A stretch of 56,692 nt of DNA from Streptomyces sp. ADI95-17 (GTDB lineage: Bacteria; Actinomycetota; Actinomycetes; Streptomycetales; Streptomycetaceae). The translations under genes and the position numbers were made by a program. The stretch is from NCBI RefSeq assembly GCF_003846175.1, contig NZ_ML123044.1, forward strand, positions 1 through 56,692, written 5' to 3'. Positions 45,813 through 56,638 of this stretch are shown here, piece after piece; the stretch's first letter is position 1; every line of letters begins with the position of its first letter. Below the pieces are notes generated by a model, which saw nothing but the letters and a program-made list of their open reading frames with translations, ran no database searches and had not been told where the DNA came from.

Positions 45813-48800
45813 TCAGCCTCGCGGCTTCTCGCGCATCTCGTACGTCGCGATGACGTCGTCGATCTTGATGTCGTTGAAGTTTCCGAGGTTGATACCGCCC
45901 TCGAAGCCTTCGCGGATCTCGGTGACGTCGTCCTTGAAGCGGCGCAGACCGGAGATGTTGAGGTTCTCCGCGATGACCTTGCCATCGCGCAGCAGGCGCG
46001 CCTTGGTGTTGCGCTTGACCTCGCCGGAGCGGACCAGCACACCGGCGATGTTGCCCAGCTTGGACGAGCGGAAGATCTCGCGGATCTCCGCCGTACCGAG
46101 CTCGACCTCTTCGTACTCCGGCTTGAGCATGCCCTTGAGGGCCGCCTCGATCTCCTCGATGGCCTGGTAGATCACCGAGTAGTAGCGGACGTCGACGCCC
46201 TCGCGCTCCGCCATCTGCTGGGCACGCCCGGCAGCGCGGACGTTGAAGCCGATGACGATGGCGTCGGAGCCGGTCGCCAGGTCGATGTCCGACTCGGTGA
46301 CCGCACCCACACCGCGGTGCAGGACCCGGATGTCGACCTCGTCGCCGACGTCGAGCTGGAGCAGCGAGGACTCGAGAGCCTCCACCGAACCGGACGCGTC
46401 GCCCTTGATGATGAGGTTGAGCTCCTGGACCAGACCGGCCTTGAGCGCCTCGTCCAGGTTCTCCAGGGAGAACCGGACACCCTTGCGGGCGAAGTTGGCG
46501 TTGCGCTCACGGGCGGCACGCTTCTCGGCGATCTGACGGGCCGTACGGTCCTCGTCGACCACCAGGAAGTTGTCGCCGGCGCCCGGGACGTTGGTGAGAC
46601 CGAGCACGAGGACGGGGGTCGACGGACCCGCTTCCTCGACGTTGTTGCCGTTGTCGTCGAGCATCGCCCGGACTCGGCCGTACGCGTCGCCGACCACCAT
46701 CGTGTCGCCGATGCGCAGCGTTCCGCGCTGGACGAGGACGGTGGAGACGGCACCGCGGCCGCGGTCGAGGTGGGACTCGATCGCAATACCCTGCGCGTCC
46801 TGCTCCGGGTTGGCCCGCAGGTCGAGCGAGGCGTCGGCGGTGAGGACGACGGCCTCCAGGAGGGACTCGATGTTGAGGCCCTGCTTGGCGGAGATGTCGA
46901 CGAACATCGTGTCGCCGCCGTACTCCTCGGCCACCAGACCGAACTCGGTGAGCTGACCGCGCACCTTGGTCGGGTCCGCGCCCTCGACGTCGATCTTGTT
47001 GACCGCGACCACGATCGGCACGTCGGCCGCCTTGGCGTGGTTCAGCGCCTCGATCGTCTGGGGCATCACACCGTCGTTCGCCGCCACCACGAGGATCGCG
47101 ATGTCGGTGGACTTCGCACCACGGGCACGCATGGCGGTGAACGCCTCGTGACCCGGGGTGTCGATGAAGGTGATCCTGCGGTCCTCGCCGTTGACCTCGG
47201 AGGAGACCTGGTACGCACCGATGTGCTGCGTGATGCCGCCGGCCTCGCCCGCGACGACGTTCGTCTTGCGGATCGCGTCCAGAAGCCGGGTCTTACCGTG
47301 GTCGACGTGACCCATGACGGTCACGACCGGCGGACGGGAGACCAGGGCCTCTTCGCCGCCCTCGTCCTCGCCGAACTCGATGTCGAAGGACTCGAGCAGC
47401 TCGCGGTCCTCCTCCTCGGGGCTGACGATCTCAAGGACGTAGTTCATCTCGTCCGCGAGCAGCCTGAGGGTGTCGTCGGAGACGGACTGCGTCGCCGTGA
47501 CCATCTCGCCGAGGTTCATCATCACGGCGACGAGCGACGCCGGGTTGGCGTTGATCTTCTCCGCGAAGTCGGTGAGGGAGGCACCGCGCGACAGACGGAC
47601 GGACTGTCCGTTGCCGCGAGGCAGCATGACGCCGCCCACCGACGGGGCCTGCATGGCCTCGTACTCCTGGCGCCTCTGCCGCTTCGACTTGCGACCACGA
47701 CGCGCGGGACCGCCGGGACGGCCGAACGCACCCTGTGTGCCACCACGGCCGCCGGGGCCGCCGGGACGTCCACCGAAGCCGGGACGGCCGCCGAAGCCGC
47801 CGCCACCGCCGGGACGACCCGCACCGCCACCGCCGCCACCGGGACGACCGGCGAAACCGCCGCCACCGCCACCGGGACCGGCCGGACGGCCTGCGAAGCC
47901 ACCGCCGCCGGGACGGCCTGCGCCGCCACCGCCGGGACGACCGCCGCCACCGGGACCACGGCCACCGCCGGGGCCACCACCGGGACGCGGGCCGGCAGCG
48001 GGACGCTGCGGCATCATGCCCGGGTTCGGACGGTTACCGCCCGGGGCACCGCCCGGACGGGGAGCCTGCGGACGGGGCATGCCGCCCGGGGTCGGACGGG
48101 CGCCGCCCTGACCCTGGGGACGCGGAGCTCCACCGGGGCCGCCCTGCGGACGCGGGGCGCCCGGACGGTCCTGGCCGCCACCGGGACGCGGGGCGCCGCC
48201 GGGACGGGGCGCCTGCGGACGGGCCATGCCCGTCGAGCCACCGGAGGTGAAGGGGTTGTTGCCCGGACGGGGACCGGCCGGACGGGCGCCGGGGCGCGGT
48301 GCGCCCTGGCCCGCGGGACGTGCGGGGCGGTCGCCGCCGCGCTCGCCGCCACGGCCGCCGTCACGCTGGCCACCGTCACGCTGACCGCCGGCCGGGGCCG
48401 GACGGCCACCGGTCGGACGGGGCCCGGGGGTGGCACCCGCGGGACGCGGGGCCTGCTGCTGCGGGGCAGCCTGCTGGGCCGGAGCCGGAGCCGAGAACTC
48501 GGCGGCGGGCACCGGGGTGACCGGAGCGGGCTTGGGCGCGGGCTTCGGGCCCGGACGCGGGCCGGCAGCCGGCGCGGAAGGCGCTGCGGGGGTGCTGCTC
48601 ACCGGTGCGGCGGGGGCCGGCTTGGGGGCCGGGGCGCCGGGCTTCGGGGCAGCGGGACGTGCCGCAGCGGCCGGGGAGGGCGCTGCGGGCTTTGCGGGCG
48701 TCGCCTTGCGGGGCGCGCCAGGCTTTGCAGCGGACTTGCCGGCGTTGCCGCCGGGCCCCTGCAGTGCGTCAGTCAACTTGCGTACAACCGGCGCCTCGAT

Positions 48801-48911
48801 CGTCGAGGACGCCGAACGGACGAATTCACCGAGTTCTTGGAGCTTGGCCATGACGACCTTGCTCTCGACGCCGAACTCCTTGGCGAGTTCGTATACCCGG
48901 ACCTTAGCCAC
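45813..48911 (-). CDS. infB: Translation initiation factor IF-2
   Basis: GTPase that places initiator tRNA on the 30S subunit. The 1032-aa protein has an N-terminal IF2N domain ([15 protein letters not shown]), a long Ala/Pro then Gly/Arg/Pro linker to about residue 400, a second IF2N, and a GTPase domain with GHVDHGKT (534-541), DTPGHEAF and NKID. The GTG start at 48911 has AGGAG 5 bases upstream. The linker is longer than in E. coli, as is normal for Streptomyces. Confidence 0.97.
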   Translation of the reverse strand: MAKVRVYELAKEFGVESKVVMAKLQELGEFVRSASSTIEAPVVRKLTDALQGPGGNAGKSAAKPGAPRKATPAKPAAPSPAAAARPAAPKPGAPAPKPAPAAPVSSTPAAPSAPAAGPRPGPKPAPKPAPVTPVPAAEFSAPAPAQQAAPQQQAPRPAGATPGPRPTGGRPAPAGGQRDGGQRDGGRGGERGGDRPARPAGQGAPRPGARPAGPRPGNNPFTSGGSTGMARPQAPRPGGAPRPGGGQDRPGAPRPQGGPGGAPRPQGQGGARPTPGGMPRPQAPRPGGAPGGNRPNPGMMPQRPAAGPRPGGGPGGGRGPGGGGRPGGGGAGRPGGGGFAGRPAGPGGGGGGFAGRPGGGGGGAGRPGGGGGFGGRPGFGGRPGGPGGRGGTQGAFGRPGGPARRGRKSKRQRRQEYEAMQAPSVGGVMLPRGNGQSVRLSRGASLTDFAEKINANPASLVAVMMNLGEMVTATQSVSDDTLRLLADEMNYVLEIVSPEEEDRELLESFDIEFGEDEGGEEALVSRPPVVTVMGHVDHGKTRLLDAIRKTNVVAGEAGGITQHIGAYQVSSEVNGEDRRITFIDTPGHEAFTAMRARGAKSTDIAILVVAANDGVMPQTIEALNHAKAADVPIVVAVNKIDVEGADPTKVRGQLTEFGLVAEEYGGDTMFVDISAKQGLNIESLLEAVVLTADASLDLRANPEQDAQGIAIESHLDRGRGAVSTVLVQRGTLRIGDTMVVGDAYGRVRAMLDDNGNNVEEAGPSTPVLVLGLTNVPGAGDNFLVVDEDRTARQIAEKRAARERNANFARKGVRFSLENLDEALKAGLVQELNLIIKGDASGSVEALESSLLQLDVGDEVDIRVLHRGVGAVTESDIDLATGSDAIVIGFNVRAAGRAQQMAEREGVDVRYYSVIYQAIEEIEAALKGMLKPEYEEVELGTAEIREIFRSSKLGNIAGVLVRSGEVKRNTKARLLRDGKVIAENLNISGLRRFKDDVTEIREGFEGGINLGNFNDIKIDDVIATYEMREKPRG
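47700..48480 (-). repeat. Gly/Arg/Pro low-complexity linker of IF-2
   Basis: Tandem GRPGGGG-type units in frame in infB. The DNA is highly repetitive and yields long false open frames on the plus strand. Confidence 0.8.
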
Positions 48912-49058
48912 TTCGCTCCTTTTAGGTCCGGGTTACCGCCGGACCGTCGCTACTTCATGGGCGTACTCATCGCGTACTCATCGAGTGCTCATCGCAATCT
49001 CGACCTACTTCCAACTCGCGAGGTACCTGACCGCACGGGGTCCCGTGCCGTTCATTTC

Positions 49059-49337
49059 TTACGGTGTCACCCGCTCGACGAACCGCTGCACTGCGGCGGG
49101 GTCGAACGGCCCCTTGGCCTTGAAGGCCCGGGGGAAGGCCCGGCGGCGAACCGCCAGGTCCAGACAGACAGAGGCGGGGTGTACATATGCACCCCGGCCG
49201 GGCAGCGTACCGCGAGGATCGGGGACGCAGGCGTCCCCGTCCGCGACGATGCGCAGCAGCTCGCTCTTGGCCGCCCGCTCCCGGCATCCCACACAGGTTC
49301 GCTCAGGGCAAGCACGGGCGTGCGTCCGGCCAGACAC
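49059..49337 (-). CDS. ylxR: YlxR/RnpM family RNA-binding protein
   Basis: A 92-aa protein of DUF448. Visible marks are RTCVGCRERAAKSELLRIV at the N-terminus and GRGAYVHP. Members bind RNA, and one has been reported as a modulator of RNase P. GTG start at 49337 with GGGGAGG about 11 bases upstream. It lies between nusA and infB as in most Gram-positive bacteria. Confidence 0.93.
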   Translation of the reverse strand: MSGRTHARACPERTCVGCRERAAKSELLRIVADGDACVPDPRGTLPGRGAYVHPASVCLDLAVRRRAFPRAFKAKGPFDPAAVQRFVERVTP

Positions 49338-49448
49338 GGCTAAGTCTACCTCCCCGCACCGACCTCACCCCTTTGGGGCAAAAATCGAACGGATGTTGTC
49401 GTGATCTCAGCGGCATTGCCACTGAGAAATATTCCCGACGACGCCGGT

Positions 49449-50489
49449 TCAGCGCCGCTCGGACCGCTCGCGGGCCCGTTCGGCACGCTCCCGGTCGGCG
49501 ACGTCGCGCTCGGCGTCGGTCTCGGTGTCCGGGCGGATGTCGATGCGCCAGCCGGTGAGACGGGCGGCGAGGCGGGCATTCTGCCCCTCCTTGCCGATCG
49601 CCAGCGACAGCTGGTAGTCCGGCACGGTGACCCGGGCGGACCGGGCGCCGAGGTCGACGACCTCGACCTCGCTCACCCGTGCGGGCGACAGCGCGTTGGC
49701 CACCATCTCGGCCGGGTCGTCCGACCAGTCCACGATGTCGATCTTCTCGCCGTGCAGCTCGGCCATGACATTGCGCACCCGGCCGCCCATCGGGCCGATG
49801 CAGGCGCCCTTGGCGTTCAGCCCGGAGCGGGTCGAACGGACCGCGATCTTGGTGCGGTGACCGGCCTCGCGGGCGATGGCACAGATCTCGACGGAACCGT
49901 CGGCGATCTCCGGCACCTCCAGCGCGAAGAGCTTCTTCACCAGGTTGGGGTGGGTCCGCGACAGCGTCACGGACGGGCCCCGGACACCCTTGGCGACCCG
50001 TACGACGTAGGTGCGCAGCCGCAGGCCGTGGGTGTACTCCTCGCCCGGCACCTGCTCCTGCACCGGCAGGATCGCTTCCAGCTTGCCGATGTCGACCAGG
50101 ACGTTCTTCGGGTCCTTGCCCTGCTGGACGACGCCGGTGACGACATCGCCCTCGTGGCCCGCGTACTCACCGAAGGTCCTGTCGTCCTCGGCGTCGCGCA
50201 GCCGCTGCAGGATGACCTGCTTGGCGGTGGTCGCGGCGATCCGGCCGAACCCGGACGGGGTGTCGTCGAACTCCTTGGGCTCCTGGCCCTCTTCCAGGTC
50301 GGCCGGGTCCTCCTTCGCCCACACCGTCACATGGCCGCGCTCGTCGAGCTTCACTCGCGCGCGGCGGTGGCTTCCGTCGGTACGGTGGTAGGCGATGAGG
50401 AGGGCCGACTCGATCGCCTCGACGAGCACGTCGAAGGGGATCTCCTTGTCCTGTGCCAAGCCCTTCAAGAGCTTCACATCGATGTCCAC
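49449..50489 (-). CDS. nusA: Transcription termination/antitermination factor NusA
   Basis: A 346-aa RNA polymerase-binding factor: N-terminal domain, S1 domain ([12 protein letters not shown]), and two KH domains ([39 protein letters not shown]). It lacks the C-terminal acidic repeats of E. coli NusA, the usual actinobacterial form. GTG start, 2 bases after the rimP stop. Confidence 0.96.
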   Translation of the reverse strand: MDIDVKLLKGLAQDKEIPFDVLVEAIESALLIAYHRTDGSHRRARVKLDERGHVTVWAKEDPADLEEGQEPKEFDDTPSGFGRIAATTAKQVILQRLRDAEDDRTFGEYAGHEGDVVTGVVQQGKDPKNVLVDIGKLEAILPVQEQVPGEEYTHGLRLRTYVVRVAKGVRGPSVTLSRTHPNLVKKLFALEVPEIADGSVEICAIAREAGHRTKIAVRSTRSGLNAKGACIGPMGGRVRNVMAELHGEKIDIVDWSDDPAEMVANALSPARVSEVEVVDLGARSARVTVPDYQLSLAIGKEGQNARLAARLTGWRIDIRPDTETDAERDVADRERAERARERSERR

Positions 50490-50491
50490 GG

Positions 50492-50989
50492 CTACGCCTC
50501 CTCTTCCTTCTTGTCCTTGCGGCTGAATTCGATCTCCACGCGCGCCTTGGCGATCTCGTCGAAGGCGACCCGGCGGGACGTGGGCTTGCGGCCCTTGACG
50601 CCCGGCACTTCGAGGTCGAGGCCTTCTTCGTCCACGGCGAGGATGCGGGCCACCAGCTCGCCGCCCTCGCGCAGATGCAGCTTGGCCAGGCGGCCCGTGG
50701 CACGTACGTAGTGGCGGTGCTCCGTCAGCGGACGGTCGGCACCGGGGGAACTGACTTCGAGGACGTACTCGTCGTCGCCCATCGCGTCGGTCTCGTCGAG
50801 CTTCTCGGAGATCGCGCGGCTCAGCTCGGCGCAGGCGTCCAGCTCGACGCCCTCTTCGGAGTCCACGATGATCCGCAGCACGCGGCGGCGGCCGGCCCGG
50901 GACACCTCGATCTCTTCGAGATCAAGCTGTTCGGCGCTGACGAGCGGTTCGAGCAGCCCGCGCAGCCTCTCGCTCTGGGTGGTGCTCAT
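50492..50989 (-). CDS. rimP: Ribosome maturation factor RimP
   Basis: A 165-aa 30S assembly factor, first gene of the nusA-infB operon. The RimP motif [14 protein letters not shown] is present, and the tail is Lys/Glu-rich. Divergent from the lipoprotein gene at 51175, with 185 bases between; a clear promoter could not be chosen by eye. Confidence 0.95.
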   Translation of the reverse strand: MSTTQSERLRGLLEPLVSAEQLDLEEIEVSRAGRRRVLRIIVDSEEGVELDACAELSRAISEKLDETDAMGDDEYVLEVSSPGADRPLTEHRHYVRATGRLAKLHLREGGELVARILAVDEEGLDLEVPGVKGRKPTSRRVAFDEIAKARVEIEFSRKDKKEEEA

Positions 50990-51174
50990 CCGGGTGACTC
51001 CTCGGCCGCGTGTGCTGTTGTGGGGATCGTCGCGTGTCAGGTCAAAGGGTATCCGGTCCCGAGGGGTGTTGCCGTCCGCCGGCTCCGCGGCCGCGGGTAC
51101 GCTCGCCTGCGGTGATCACTTCAGGACAGATCCAGTCAAGTCAGGGCCAGGAAGCTGGGCCCGAAGGAGAACAG

Positions 51175-51702
51175 GTGCGGCGCACGGGGACGACGCGCAG
51201 AGGTGTGTTCGGCGCGACGGGGGCGATCGCCCTCGGGGCGGTGCTGGCCGGCTGCGGTGACGGGCCCGGCAGCGGGAAGGACTCCGGCCGGTCCGGGGCG
51301 GCGACCGCGGCCGAGCAGGCCTCGGCGGCACGGGCCGAGAAGAAGATCCGGGCGGCGGCCGCCCGGACCAGTCTGGAACTGCTCGGCGGGTACGAGCACG
51401 TGGTCAGGGCCCATCCGGCGACCGCCGCGGGGCTCGCGCCACTGCGGGACGCGGTGCGCGCCCACGCGAAGGCGCTGGCCCCCGGCGGCGCGCAGGCGCT
51501 CGCCTTCACGCGGTCGCGCGCGACCGACGCCCGGTCCGCCGTCAGGGAGCTGGCCGCGGCGGAGCGCCGTGCCGCGGACGCGCATCTGGCGGCCCTGATG
51601 GAGGCCCCGCCGGAGCTGGCCCGGCTGCTGGCGTCGATCGCGGCGGCGGGCGCGGCCCACGCCTATCTGCTGACCGGACTGGCCAAGGAGACCTCGTCAT
51701 GA
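51175..51702 (+). CDS. Tat-type lipoprotein, helical
   Basis: A 175-aa protein with a twin-arginine region (TRRGVFGATG) and lipobox LAGC. The mature part is Ala/Arg/Glu-rich and helical, consistent with a ferritin-like bundle. The GTG at 51175 has AAGGAG 5-6 bases upstream; the open frame back to 51010 is rejected. It overlaps the DUF4439 gene (ATGA). Function unknown. Confidence 0.88.
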   Translation: MRRTGTTRRGVFGATGAIALGAVLAGCGDGPGSGKDSGRSGAATAAEQASAARAEKKIRAAAARTSLELLGGYEHVVRAHPATAAGLAPLRDAVRAHAKALAPGGAQALAFTRSRATDARSAVRELAAAERRAADAHLAALMEAPPELARLLASIAAAGAAHAYLLTGLAKETSS

Positions 51703-52217
51703 GCGCCGGGACACGGAACGCCGCACAGGCGGCCCTGGCCGCCGAACACGCGGCGGTGTACGGGTACGGGGTGGTCGGCGGCCGGGTCGCCGAGAACCGC
51801 CGGGCCGAGGCGACAGCGGCCTACCACGCGCACCGGGCCCGGCGCGACGCGCTGACGCGGACCGTGCGCGGGCTGGGCGGTGAGCCGGTGGCGGCGCAGG
51901 CCGCGTACGCTCTGCCGTTCGCCGTGCCGGACCCGGCCGCGGCGGTGCGGCTGGCGGCCGTGCTGGAGGACCGGGTCGCGGGCGTGTACTCCGATCTCGT
52001 ACGGGCCGCCGAGGGGCCGCTCAGGCGGGAGGCCGCCGACGCGCTGCGGGAGGCCGCGGTGCGCGCGGTCCGCTGGCGGGGCGGCAGCGTAGCCTTTCCC
52101 GGGCTCGCGGAGCGGGCCTCCGAAGGCACCGGCGCGAGCGCCGGGGCCGCCGCGAAGAGCGGGGCCGGCGGGGCGAGCGGGTCCGGTGGGACGAACGGGT
52201 CCGGTGGGACGCACTGA
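51699..52217 (+). CDS. Ferritin-like DUF4439 protein
   Basis: A 172-aa four-helix-type protein (EHAAVYGYGVVGGRV; NRRAEATAAYHAHRARRD) with a disordered Gly/Ser/Thr-rich tail. It matches DUF4439 proteins, which resemble ferritins. It is translationally coupled to the lipoprotein gene, which suggests that the two form a pair across or at the membrane. Confidence 0.87.
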   Translation: MSAGTRNAAQAALAAEHAAVYGYGVVGGRVAENRRAEATAAYHAHRARRDALTRTVRGLGGEPVAAQAAYALPFAVPDPAAAVRLAAVLEDRVAGVYSDLVRAAEGPLRREAADALREAAVRAVRWRGGSVAFPGLAERASEGTGASAGAAAKSGAGGASGSGGTNGSGGTH

Positions 52218-52245
52218 AAGAGCTCTGAAAGGGAACAAGGCACGT

Positions 52246-53151
52246 ATGGGTTTCGAACCGCCGCAGCGTCTGGTGCGGGCGCTGGGCGAGTCGTACGGGG
52301 ACGAAGGCGCCGCCGACTGGCTCGCGCGGCTTCCCGCACTGACCGAGGAAGCACTGTCCGCCACCGGGCAGGACACGACCGTGGAGCGGGTGGCCGCCCC
52401 GGGCGGCCGCAGCAGTCTGGTCCTGCTGGTGACCTGCGCCGACGGCACCCCGGCCGCGCTGAAGATCGCGCCGCCCGGGGCCGAGCCCGAGCTCGAACGG
52501 GCGGCGCTGGCCCACTGGAACGGCTGGGGCGCGGTGCAGCTCGTCGCATCCGGACCCGGCGCACTGCTGCTGGAGCGGCTGCACCCCGAGGTGTCGCTGC
52601 GTTCGCTGCCGGAGGCGAAGGCGCTGCTGGAGGCGGCGGGAACGGTGCGCCGGCTGTGGGTCGAGCCGCCGGCCGGGCACGGTTTCGAGACGGTCGCCGA
52701 ACGGACCGGGCGCCGTGTCGCACCGATGCGGGCGGGCGCGGCGGCCGACCCGGGCCTGGAGCCGCTGGTCTCCGCGGCGCTCGCGGCTCGCGAGGAGCTG
52801 GTCGCCCACTCCCCCGAACTCCTGCTGCTGCACGGCAACTTCCGGCAGAGCAAGGTGCTGGCCGGGGAGCGGGTGCCGTGGCTGACGGTCGGCCCGGAGC
52901 CGCTGGTCGGTGAGCGTGCCTACGATCTGGCGCGGCTGGTGCGCGACCGCGTCGAGGATCTGATCGCCTCGCCCGGCGGCGCGGTGACGGCCCGCCGCCG
53001 GGTCAAGAAGCTGGCCGATTCGCTGGACGTGGACCGGGAGCGGCTGCACGGCTGGACGCTGTTCCGTGCCGTGGAGTCGGGAACCCGGGCGCTGGCGGCC
53101 GGCCGCCGCCAGGAGGGCGAGCTGACGCTGGAGTTCGCGAGCTGGCTGTAG
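52246..53151 (+). CDS. APH-fold protein lacking kinase catalytic residues
   Basis: A 301-aa protein of the aminoglycoside phosphotransferase fold, closest in layout to the streptomycin/hydroxyurea kinase type. The catalytic loop, normally HGDxxxxN, reads H196-G-N-F-R-Q-S-K203, and the metal-binding Asp region reads VGPEP (Gly216). All three key residues are replaced, so it is probably a pseudokinase. The ATG at 52246 has AAGG 5 bases upstream. It follows the DUF4439 gene after 28 bases. Confidence 0.85.
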   Translation: MGFEPPQRLVRALGESYGDEGAADWLARLPALTEEALSATGQDTTVERVAAPGGRSSLVLLVTCADGTPAALKIAPPGAEPELERAALAHWNGWGAVQLVASGPGALLLERLHPEVSLRSLPEAKALLEAAGTVRRLWVEPPAGHGFETVAERTGRRVAPMRAGAAADPGLEPLVSAALAAREELVAHSPELLLLHGNFRQSKVLAGERVPWLTVGPEPLVGERAYDLARLVRDRVEDLIASPGGAVTARRRVKKLADSLDVDRERLHGWTLFRAVESGTRALAAGRRQEGELTLEFASWL

Positions 53152-53157
53152 GACGAC

Positions 53158-53208
53158 GGAAGGCCGCAGGCCCCCCGCGTACGGTGCGCGGGGGGCCTGC
53201 GGCCTTCC
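53158..53208. terminator. Bidirectional terminator between APH-like gene and proS
   Basis: An exact 22-bp inverted repeat (53158-53179 with 53187-53208) with a 7-base loop between convergent genes. Confidence 0.92.
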
Positions 53209-53214
53209 GGGGTG

Positions 53215-54909
53215 TCAGGCGGTGAGGCGGGCGATCGCCTCGTCGACGGTGAGCTCCTCGCGCTCGCCGGTGCGGCGGTCCTTCAGCTCCAGGACGCCCT
53301 CGGCCGAGCGGCGGCCGGCGACCAGGATCTTCGGCACGCCGATGAGCTCGGAGTCGGTGAACTTGACGCCGGGCGAGACGCCCGGACGGTCGTCGACCAG
53401 GACGCGCAGACCCGCGGCGTTCAGCTTCTCGGAGACGTCCAGGGCCAGTTCGGTCTGGAGCGCCTTGCCCGCCGCGACGACGTGCACATCGGCCGGGGCG
53501 ATCTCGCGGGGCCAGCACAGGCCCTTGTCGTCGGCGGTCTGCTCGGCGAGCGCGGCTACGGCGCGGGAGACGCCGATGCCGTACGAGCCCATGGTGACGC
53601 GGACGGGCTTGCCCTGCTGGCCGAGGACGTCGAGCGAGAAGATGTCGGCGTACTTGCGGCCGAGCTGGAAGATGTGGCCGATCTCGATGGCGCGGTCCAC
53701 CCGGAGTCCGCTGCCGCAGTTGGGGCAGGGGTCGCCCGCCTCGACGACGACGACGTCGAGGTAGTCGTCGACCTCGAAGTCACGGCCCGCGACGACGTTC
53801 CTCGCGTGCTTGCCCTCCTTGTTGGCACCCGTGATCCAGGCAGTGCCGGCGGCGACGCGCGGGTCGGCGATGTAGCGGACCTTCTCCAGTCCCTGCGGGC
53901 CGACGTAGCCGCGTACCAGGTCCTCGCGGCCCTCGAAGTCCTCGGCGGTGACCAGTTCGACGACGGCGGGCGCGAGGTGCTCGCCGAGCTTGCCGAGGTC
54001 GACCTCGCGGTCGCCGGGCACGCCCACGGCCACGATCTCGCCGTCGACCTTGACCAGCAGGTTCTTCAGGGTCGCGGAGGCCTCGACGCCCAGGTGCGCG
54101 GCGAGGGTCTCGATGGTCGGGGTGTCGGGGGTGTCCAGCTCCTCGACGGGGCCGTGCGCGGAACCGTCCGCGGCGACCGCCTTGAAGGTGACGGCCTCGG
54201 TGTTGGCGGCGTAGTCGCAGTTCGGGCAGTCGACGAAGGTGTCCTCGCCGGCGGGCGCGGGCGCCAGGAACTCCTCGGAGGCGGAGCCGCCCATGGCGCC
54301 GGAGACGGCGGAGACGATCCGGTGGTCGAGGCCGAGGCGCTCGAAGATCCGGATGTAGGCGGCGCGGTGCAGCTGGTACGCCTCGGCGAGACCCTCGTCG
54401 GTGGTGTCGAAGGAGTACGAGTCCTTCATCTGGAACTCGCGGCCGCGCAGCACACCGGCGCGGGGGCGGGCCTCGTCGCGGTACTTGGTCTGGATCTGGT
54501 ACAGGATCACGGGCAGGTCCTTGTAGGACGAGCACATGTCCTTGACGACCTGGGTGAAGATCTCCTCGTGGGTGGGGCCGAGGAGGTAGTCGGCGCCCTT
54601 GCGGTCCTTGAGCCGGAACAGCAGGTCGCCGTACTCGTCGTAGCGGCCGCTCGCCTCGTACGCCTCCTTGGGCAGCAGTGCGGGCAGCAGCACCTCCTGG
54701 CCGCCGATGGCGTCCATCTCCTCGCGCACGACGCGGGTGATGTTCTCCAGGACCTTCTTGCCGAGCGGCAGCCAGGTCCAGATTCCGGCCGCGGTGCGAC
54801 GTACGTATCCGGCCCGGACGAGCAGCTTGTGGTTGAGCGTCTCGGCGTCGGCCGGGTCGTCGCGCAGTGTCTTGATCATCAATCGGGACATGCGCTGGAC
54901 CTGGGCCAT
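53215..54909 (-). CDS. proS: Prolyl-tRNA synthetase, bacterial type with editing domain
   Basis: Charges tRNA-Pro. The 564-aa class II synthetase has motif 2 ([16 protein letters not shown]), motif 3 ([10 protein letters not shown]), the YbaK-like editing insertion between them (about 225-400), and a C-terminal anticodon-binding domain. CAGGAG lies about 7 bases before the ATG. Confidence 0.97.
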   Translation of the reverse strand: MAQVQRMSRLMIKTLRDDPADAETLNHKLLVRAGYVRRTAAGIWTWLPLGKKVLENITRVVREEMDAIGGQEVLLPALLPKEAYEASGRYDEYGDLLFRLKDRKGADYLLGPTHEEIFTQVVKDMCSSYKDLPVILYQIQTKYRDEARPRAGVLRGREFQMKDSYSFDTTDEGLAEAYQLHRAAYIRIFERLGLDHRIVSAVSGAMGGSASEEFLAPAPAGEDTFVDCPNCDYAANTEAVTFKAVAADGSAHGPVEELDTPDTPTIETLAAHLGVEASATLKNLLVKVDGEIVAVGVPGDREVDLGKLGEHLAPAVVELVTAEDFEGREDLVRGYVGPQGLEKVRYIADPRVAAGTAWITGANKEGKHARNVVAGRDFEVDDYLDVVVVEAGDPCPNCGSGLRVDRAIEIGHIFQLGRKYADIFSLDVLGQQGKPVRVTMGSYGIGVSRAVAALAEQTADDKGLCWPREIAPADVHVVAAGKALQTELALDVSEKLNAAGLRVLVDDRPGVSPGVKFTDSELIGVPKILVAGRRSAEGVLELKDRRTGEREELTVDEAIARLTA

Positions 54910-54989
54910 GATGAACTCCTGCTCGGAAGGGTGATGTGCAGGAGGTTAGCCGGGCGGTGCGGGTGGGCGGAAATCCATTGCCCGCGGTA

Positions 54990-55559
54990 CTAGCCCTTGC
55001 GACGCAGGGGGAGCGGGGCTCCCATCACCGCGTAGGGCTTGGGAGCGCTGGGGAAGAGCACCTGCCGGGCCAGGTCCTGGTAGCCGAGACTGCGGTACAG
55101 GCCACGTGCCGGGCTCTCGGTGTCGATGGCCGAGAGGATGGACCGGGGCTGGTCGACGGCGTCGGTGATGGCGGTGATCAGTGTGCGTCCGATGCCCCGG
55201 TTCTGGAACTCCGGCAGGACGTGCAGCTCGGTGATGACGAACGAGTCGTCGAGCCAGTGCACGCTGCCGGTGGCGCGGAGGTACGGCTCGACGACGGTGG
55301 ACCACCACTGGCCGCGCTCGTTGGGCATGCCGTAGACGAAGCCGACGAGCCGCCCGCCGGCGGTGGTGGCGCCGAGGGCGCGGGCGTGGGGGTGGTCGAG
55401 GTGTCTGAGGACGATGTGGCGCCGTACCTCGACCTCTTCGGGCCCCAGGCCGAAGGCGACAGCCTGTACGGCGAGCGCCTCGTCCACGCGCGCGGCGAGG
55501 TCGACCGGCCCGATCCGGACGCTGGGAATGCGGGGGCCGCCCCCGGAAACTGCTGCCAT
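54990..55559 (-). CDS. GNAT family N-acetyltransferase
   Basis: A 189-aa protein with the acetyl-CoA loop QNRGIGRTL after ITELHVLPEF, and ARGLYRSLGYQ in motif B. Cytoplasmic; substrate unknown. It is 80 bases from proS and co-oriented with the following GNAT gene. Confidence 0.92.
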   Translation of the reverse strand: MAAVSGGGPRIPSVRIGPVDLAARVDEALAVQAVAFGLGPEEVEVRRHIVLRHLDHPHARALGATTAGGRLVGFVYGMPNERGQWWSTVVEPYLRATGSVHWLDDSFVITELHVLPEFQNRGIGRTLITAITDAVDQPRSILSAIDTESPARGLYRSLGYQDLARQVLFPSAPKPYAVMGAPLPLRRKG

Positions 55560-55624
55560 GCGCCGACCCTACTGGCCCCGGTGGGCAACGGGGTACGGAT
55601 GGGTGGCCGTCGGCCACCGGCCGG

Positions 55625-56470
55625 TCAGAACAGCACGCTCATGAACGCGCCGGTCTCCTTGAAGCCGACCCGGGCGTAGGACCGGCGCGCGGGGGTGTTG
55701 TAGTCGTTCACGTAGAGGCTGACGACGGGGGCGACCTCGGCGAGCGCGTAGCGCACGACCGCCGCCATGCCGGTTTCGGAGAGTCCGCGGCCGCGGTGTT
55801 CGGGCGCCACCCAGACGCCCTGGATCTGGCAGGCCTGCGGGGTCGCGGCGCCGATCTCGGCCTTGAAGACGACCTTGCCGTCGTCGATCCGGGCGAACGA
55901 GCGGCCGGCTCCGATGAGTTCGGCGACGCGTGCCTGGTAGAGGAGTCCGCCGTCGCCCGCGAGCGGGGAGATACCGACCTCCTCGGTGAACATCGCCACG
56001 CAGGCCGGCATCAGGATGTCCATCTCGTCCTTGCGGATCCGGCGGACCAAGGGGTCGGGGGTCACATCGGCGGACGGGCTCTCGGTGACCATCAGCGGCT
56101 GGTTCGCCCGGACCTCGCGGGCCGGGCCCCAGCCGGGTTCGAGCAGCCGCCACAGCTGGGCGGTGGGCTCGGCGGGGCCGACGATCGAGGAGCAGCGGCG
56201 GCCGGCCCGGCGGGCGCGGTCGGCGAAGGCCCGGACGGCTTCGGGGGTGGCGCAGATGGGGACGAGGTTGGCGCCCGAGTAGCAGAGCGAGCGGAGCCGT
56301 CCGTCGGCGTACCAGCCCCACATCTCGCCGCCGAGGCGCCAGGGGTCCAGGCCTGCGATCTGGACGCGGGACGTCACGAAGGCGTTGGCGACGGGCTCGC
56401 TCTCCAGGACGGCGAGAGCGGCTCCGAGGTCGCTGGGTTCGAGGACCCGGGTGGTGGTCTGCGTCAACAC
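55625..56470 (-). CDS. DUF4081-GNAT N-acetyltransferase
   Basis: A 281-aa protein: N-terminal DUF4081-like half (residues 1-130) followed by a GNAT domain with GVWVAPEHRGRGL and YNTPARRSYARVGF. This two-part protein is typically found next to ispG in actinobacteria. Substrate unknown. The start is taken at the ATG at 56470. Confidence 0.92.
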   Translation of the reverse strand: MLTQTTTRVLEPSDLGAALAVLESEPVANAFVTSRVQIAGLDPWRLGGEMWGWYADGRLRSLCYSGANLVPICATPEAVRAFADRARRAGRRCSSIVGPAEPTAQLWRLLEPGWGPAREVRANQPLMVTESPSADVTPDPLVRRIRKDEMDILMPACVAMFTEEVGISPLAGDGGLLYQARVAELIGAGRSFARIDDGKVVFKAEIGAATPQACQIQGVWVAPEHRGRGLSETGMAAVVRYALAEVAPVVSLYVNDYNTPARRSYARVGFKETGAFMSVLF

Positions 56471-56582
56471 GAGGGGGCCTCACCATGCGGTCTGCTGATT
56501 TCCGCACTGTAACCGAAGCGGATCGTCCGTGCCGCCCGTGCCTGTGAACAGGGGCTGCGGCAGGCCGTGAGGTCACTCACGG

Positions 56583-56621
56583 CAGCGCCCCGCCGGACGG
56601 CGTTCGTCCGGCGGGGCGCTG
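56583..56621 (-). terminator. Terminator after ispG
   Basis: A 16-bp exact inverted repeat (56583-56598 with 56606-56621) with a 7-base loop, 18 bases past the ispG stop. Confidence 0.82.
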
Positions 56622-56638
56622 TGGTGCGGGTCATCGGT

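Noticed and set aside
47700..48480. Possible CRISPR-like or minisatellite array
   Set aside because: The periodicity is of codons for GRPGGGG units inside infB; there are no spacers between identical repeats.
46317..49343. A 1008-residue open frame on plus
   Set aside because: Antisense to infB and ylxR; its TGT/GTA repeats mirror the IF-2 linker.
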